Of a DNA stretch of 32,776 nt, positions 30,811 to 32,776 are shown piece by piece. This DNA is from Oribacterium sp. (GTDB lineage: Bacteria > Bacillota_A > Clostridia > Lachnospirales > Lachnospiraceae): contig JAGAXP010000080.1 of NCBI GenBank assembly GCA_017940955.1, positions 1 to 32,776 on the forward strand. The letters run 5' to 3'. Made by a program: the position numbers and the translations under genes. Position 1 is the stretch's first letter. Each line of letters starts with the position of its first letter. The notes under the pieces were generated by a model. It was not told the origin of the DNA. It made no database searches and worked only from the letters and a program-made list of their open reading frames with translations.

Positions 30811-31317
30811 ATGTTAAGAGTAGATATCAACTTATTATTTACAGTCATTAATCTGTTGGTACTCGTCTGTCTCATGAAAAAGTTTCTGTTCAAACCTGTT
30901 CGTGAGGTTATGGAGAAACGTCAGGCAGAGATAGAAGAGTCCTATAAGAAGGCTGAACAGGTAAATGAAGATGCAAGGCATCTTAAAGAAAAATATGAGG
31001 AAAGCCTCGGAAATATCGAGGAAGAGCGTAAGAATACTATCAATAAAGCAAAGATCGATGCTTCAAAGGAATATGATGAGATAGTAAACAATGCAAACAA
31101 GAAGGCTGATAAGATTATAGCCGAAGCCAAGATCCAGGCAGAGAAGGAAGCAGAGACAAAGCAGCGTGAGATGCAGCAGCAGATGGCAGTTCTTGTTGCC
31201 GAAGCCGCATACAAGATCGCAGCTTCCCAGGACAGCGAGGCTAACGACAGAAGGCTTTTCGATCAGTTCATAAACGGAGACAGTAATACAGTTAAACCAA
31301 GTAATCAGGAGGCATAA
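30811..31317 (+). CDS. atpF: ATP synthase F0 subunit b
   Basis: The peripheral-stalk subunit, 168 residues. One N-terminal membrane span (about 5-22, [20 protein letters not shown]) leads into a long, highly charged coiled coil (about 28-140) with many Lys/Glu/Ala heptads. The final part, [13 protein letters not shown], is where b contacts delta. GGAGAG lies before the ATG. The ribosome binding site for the next gene lies inside its last codons, two bases before which it stops. Only one b gene is present. Confidence 0.93.
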   Translation: MLRVDINLLFTVINLLVLVCLMKKFLFKPVREVMEKRQAEIEESYKKAEQVNEDARHLKEKYEESLGNIEEERKNTINKAKIDASKEYDEIVNNANKKADKIIAEAKIQAEKEAETKQREMQQQMAVLVAEAAYKIAASQDSEANDRRLFDQFINGDSNTVKPSNQEA

Positions 31318-31319
31318 TC

Positions 31320-32776
31320 GTGAGTCAGAATGCCAGAGAAATCGCAGAACGTCTGATTCAGTCACAGGTATCCGAAAGTGTTATGAGTTCAACCTCGAGA
31401 ATTTTCGAGGTACTTCCCCAGACGGCTTCTCAACTGAGTGATCCTACGATTCCCATTGAAAAGCGTTATGAGGTTATCGACAGTGTATTTCCTACAGAAG
31501 TAAGAAAGACTCTTAAGAGCCTCTGTGATGACAATGATCTGAAGAAATGGGATGAAATAGCCAAGCAGTACACAAATATACGTACCAGCAATGAAAGACA
31601 GATCCATGTACAGCTGAGATATGTGACCAGACCTTCTGAAAAACAGCTTATGGATATCCAGAAGTTTGTTTTTGATAAATATAATACCCATCACTTTGAT
31701 TTTGATCTATGTGAGGATAAGAGCCTGGGCGGAGGATTTATCCTGGAAGTTAGTAATGATCAGTATGACTGGTCAACCATCGGAAGACGAAACCAGTTCC
31801 TGGAACAGTTGAAAAATACCCGTTCCGAGTTAACAAGTGACGCCGACATCATTACCATACTTCAGCAGAGTGTAGGCAGCTTTGACCTTAAGGCTGAAAA
31901 GAAGGAAATAGGCTTCATCGAGAGCATCGGTGACGGCATTGCCATAATGAATGGTCTTGACCATGCCATGTACGGCGAAGTTATCACCTTTGATAACGGA
32001 ACCAAGGGTATGGTTCAGAATATCGAAAGAGACAGGATAGGTGTTATTCTGTTTGGGGATGAATCCGGACTTTCGGAAGGAAGCAGAGGTATACGTACAG
32101 GACGAATGGCAGGTATCTCGGTTTCCGATGAGTACCTCGGAAGAGTTGTCAATGCTCTCGGAGAGCCTATTGACGGACTTGGTCCCGTAAACGGATCAGA
32201 ATTCCGTGCCATCGAGCAGCCGGCCCCCGGAATCATTGACCGTTCACCGGTTAATGAACCTATGCAGACCGGAATTCTTGCCATAGATTCAATGTTTCCT
32301 ATAGGAAGAGGCCAGCGTGAGCTTATCATCGGCGACCGTCAGACAGGAAAGACCTCTATCGCTATAGATACCATCCTTAATCAGCATGACAAGAACTGCA
32401 TATGCATTTATGTAGCCATAGGTCAGAAGGAATCAACCGTTGCGTCTTTGGTTGAGACCTTAAAGAAGCATGAAGCCATGAGCTATACCTGTGTGGTAGC
32501 GGCAACAGCAGCAGATCCCGCACCGCTTCAGTATATCGCTCCTTATTCAGCAACATCACTTGCAGAATACTTCATGTATAAGGGTCAGGATGTTCTCATT
32601 GTATATGATGATCTTTCAAAGCATGCGGTTGCTTACAGAGCGCTTTCACTGCTTCTCGGGAGATCACCGGGACGTGAAGCATATCCGGGCGACGTATTCT
32701 ACCTTCATTCAAGACTTTTGGAGCGTTCCTGCCACCTGAACAAAAAGCTTGGAGGCGGATCCATAACAGCCCTTCC
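31320..32776 (+). CDS. fused ATP synthase F1 delta-alpha subunit, 3' end outside window
   Basis: The reading frame is open without a stop from GTG 31320 to the end of the window (485 codons). AGGAGG lies seven bases before the GTG. Residues 1 to about 160 resemble the delta/OSCP subunit: [30 protein letters not shown], the strand-rich [14 protein letters not shown], and [22 protein letters not shown] near its end. The first helix of the delta N-domain seems missing by about 25 residues. From about residue 165 the protein is alpha: a helix like the alpha N-terminus ([15 protein letters not shown]), the beta barrel ([19 protein letters not shown]), and the P-loop GDRQTGKTS at Gly338, about 169 residues later than in ordinary alpha. 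A separate delta gene is not seen. A TTG at codon 164 could give free alpha, but its ribosome binding site is weak. Confidence 0.9.
   Translation, partial: MSQNAREIAERLIQSQVSESVMSSTSRIFEVLPQTASQLSDPTIPIEKRYEVIDSVFPTEVRKTLKSLCDDNDLKKWDEIAKQYTNIRTSNERQIHVQLRYVTRPSEKQLMDIQKFVFDKYNTHHFDFDLCEDKSLGGGFILEVSNDQYDWSTIGRRNQFLEQLKNTRSELTSDADIITILQQSVGSFDLKAEKKEIGFIESIGDGIAIMNGLDHAMYGEVITFDNGTKGMVQNIERDRIGVILFGDESGLSEGSRGIRTGRMAGISVSDEYLGRVVNALGEPIDGLGPVNGSEFRAIEQPAPGIIDRSPVNEPMQTGILAIDSMFPIGRGQRELIIGDRQTGKTSIAIDTILNQHDKNCICIYVAIGQKESTVASLVETLKKHEAMSYTCVVAATAADPAPLQYIAPYSATSLAEYFMYKGQDVLIVYDDLSKHAVAYRALSLLLGRSPGREAYPGDVFYLHSRLLERSCHLNKKLGGGSITAL

Overview
The window reads as chromosomal DNA of an anaerobic, low-to-moderate GC Firmicute, most probably a member of the Lachnospiraceae (Butyrivibrio/Pseudobutyrivibrio-like). 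This is an inference from strong AGGAGG-type ribosome binding sites, a FabK-type enoyl-ACP reductase, a group-B-like [FeFe] hydrogenase, a CcpA-type cre box before hexuronate genes, and Thr/Glu/Ala-rich linkers in envelope proteins. No insertion sequence, phage gene or CRISPR array was seen.

Layout. 1-4.6 kb: the end of a secreted CAP-domain protein, rsmJ on the minus strand, a lipoprotein-like protein of unknown function and a monomeric [FeFe] hydrogenase. 4.6-5.6 kb: a palindromic repeat, a small single-span membrane protein on the minus strand, and a long leader with a clear sigma-A promoter. 5.6-14.4 kb: a fatty-acid synthesis cluster, acpP-accD-accA-fabH-fabK-fabD-fabG-fabF-fabZ-marR. 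It lacks accB and accC and ends in a FabT-like MarR regulator and a strong terminator. Hairpins sit in it after acpP, before fabD and between fabG and fabF.

14.4-17.9 kb: uxaB and uxaA (galacturonate branch) behind a TTGACA/TATATT promoter with a perfect cre palindrome at the start site, and a terminator-like hairpin between the two genes. 17.9-19.4 kb: a 67-residue unknown protein, an HPr/Crh-like protein without the phospho-histidine, and a YgjP-type metallopeptidase. 19.5-24.1 kb (minus strand): a tightly overlapping operon of VanR-like response regulator, large multi-span histidine kinase and D,D-carboxypeptidase. 24.2-28.4 kb: an SH3-domain membrane protein, trmB, tRNA-Lys(CUU) and an NlpC/P60 lipoprotein with four peptidoglycan-binding repeats. 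28.5-32.8 kb: a LysR regulator divergent from an F-type ATP synthase operon, atpB-atpE-atpF, followed by one open reading frame that joins the delta and alpha subunits and runs off the window.

Most notable are the delta-alpha ATP synthase fusion, which raises a stoichiometry problem; a family of three 42-nt palindromes with identical 18-6-18 geometry and a compensatory base change; a multi-hairpin block inside the fab operon; two terminator-like hairpins inside operons; and a promoter-spacer palindrome that is a good candidate fab operator.
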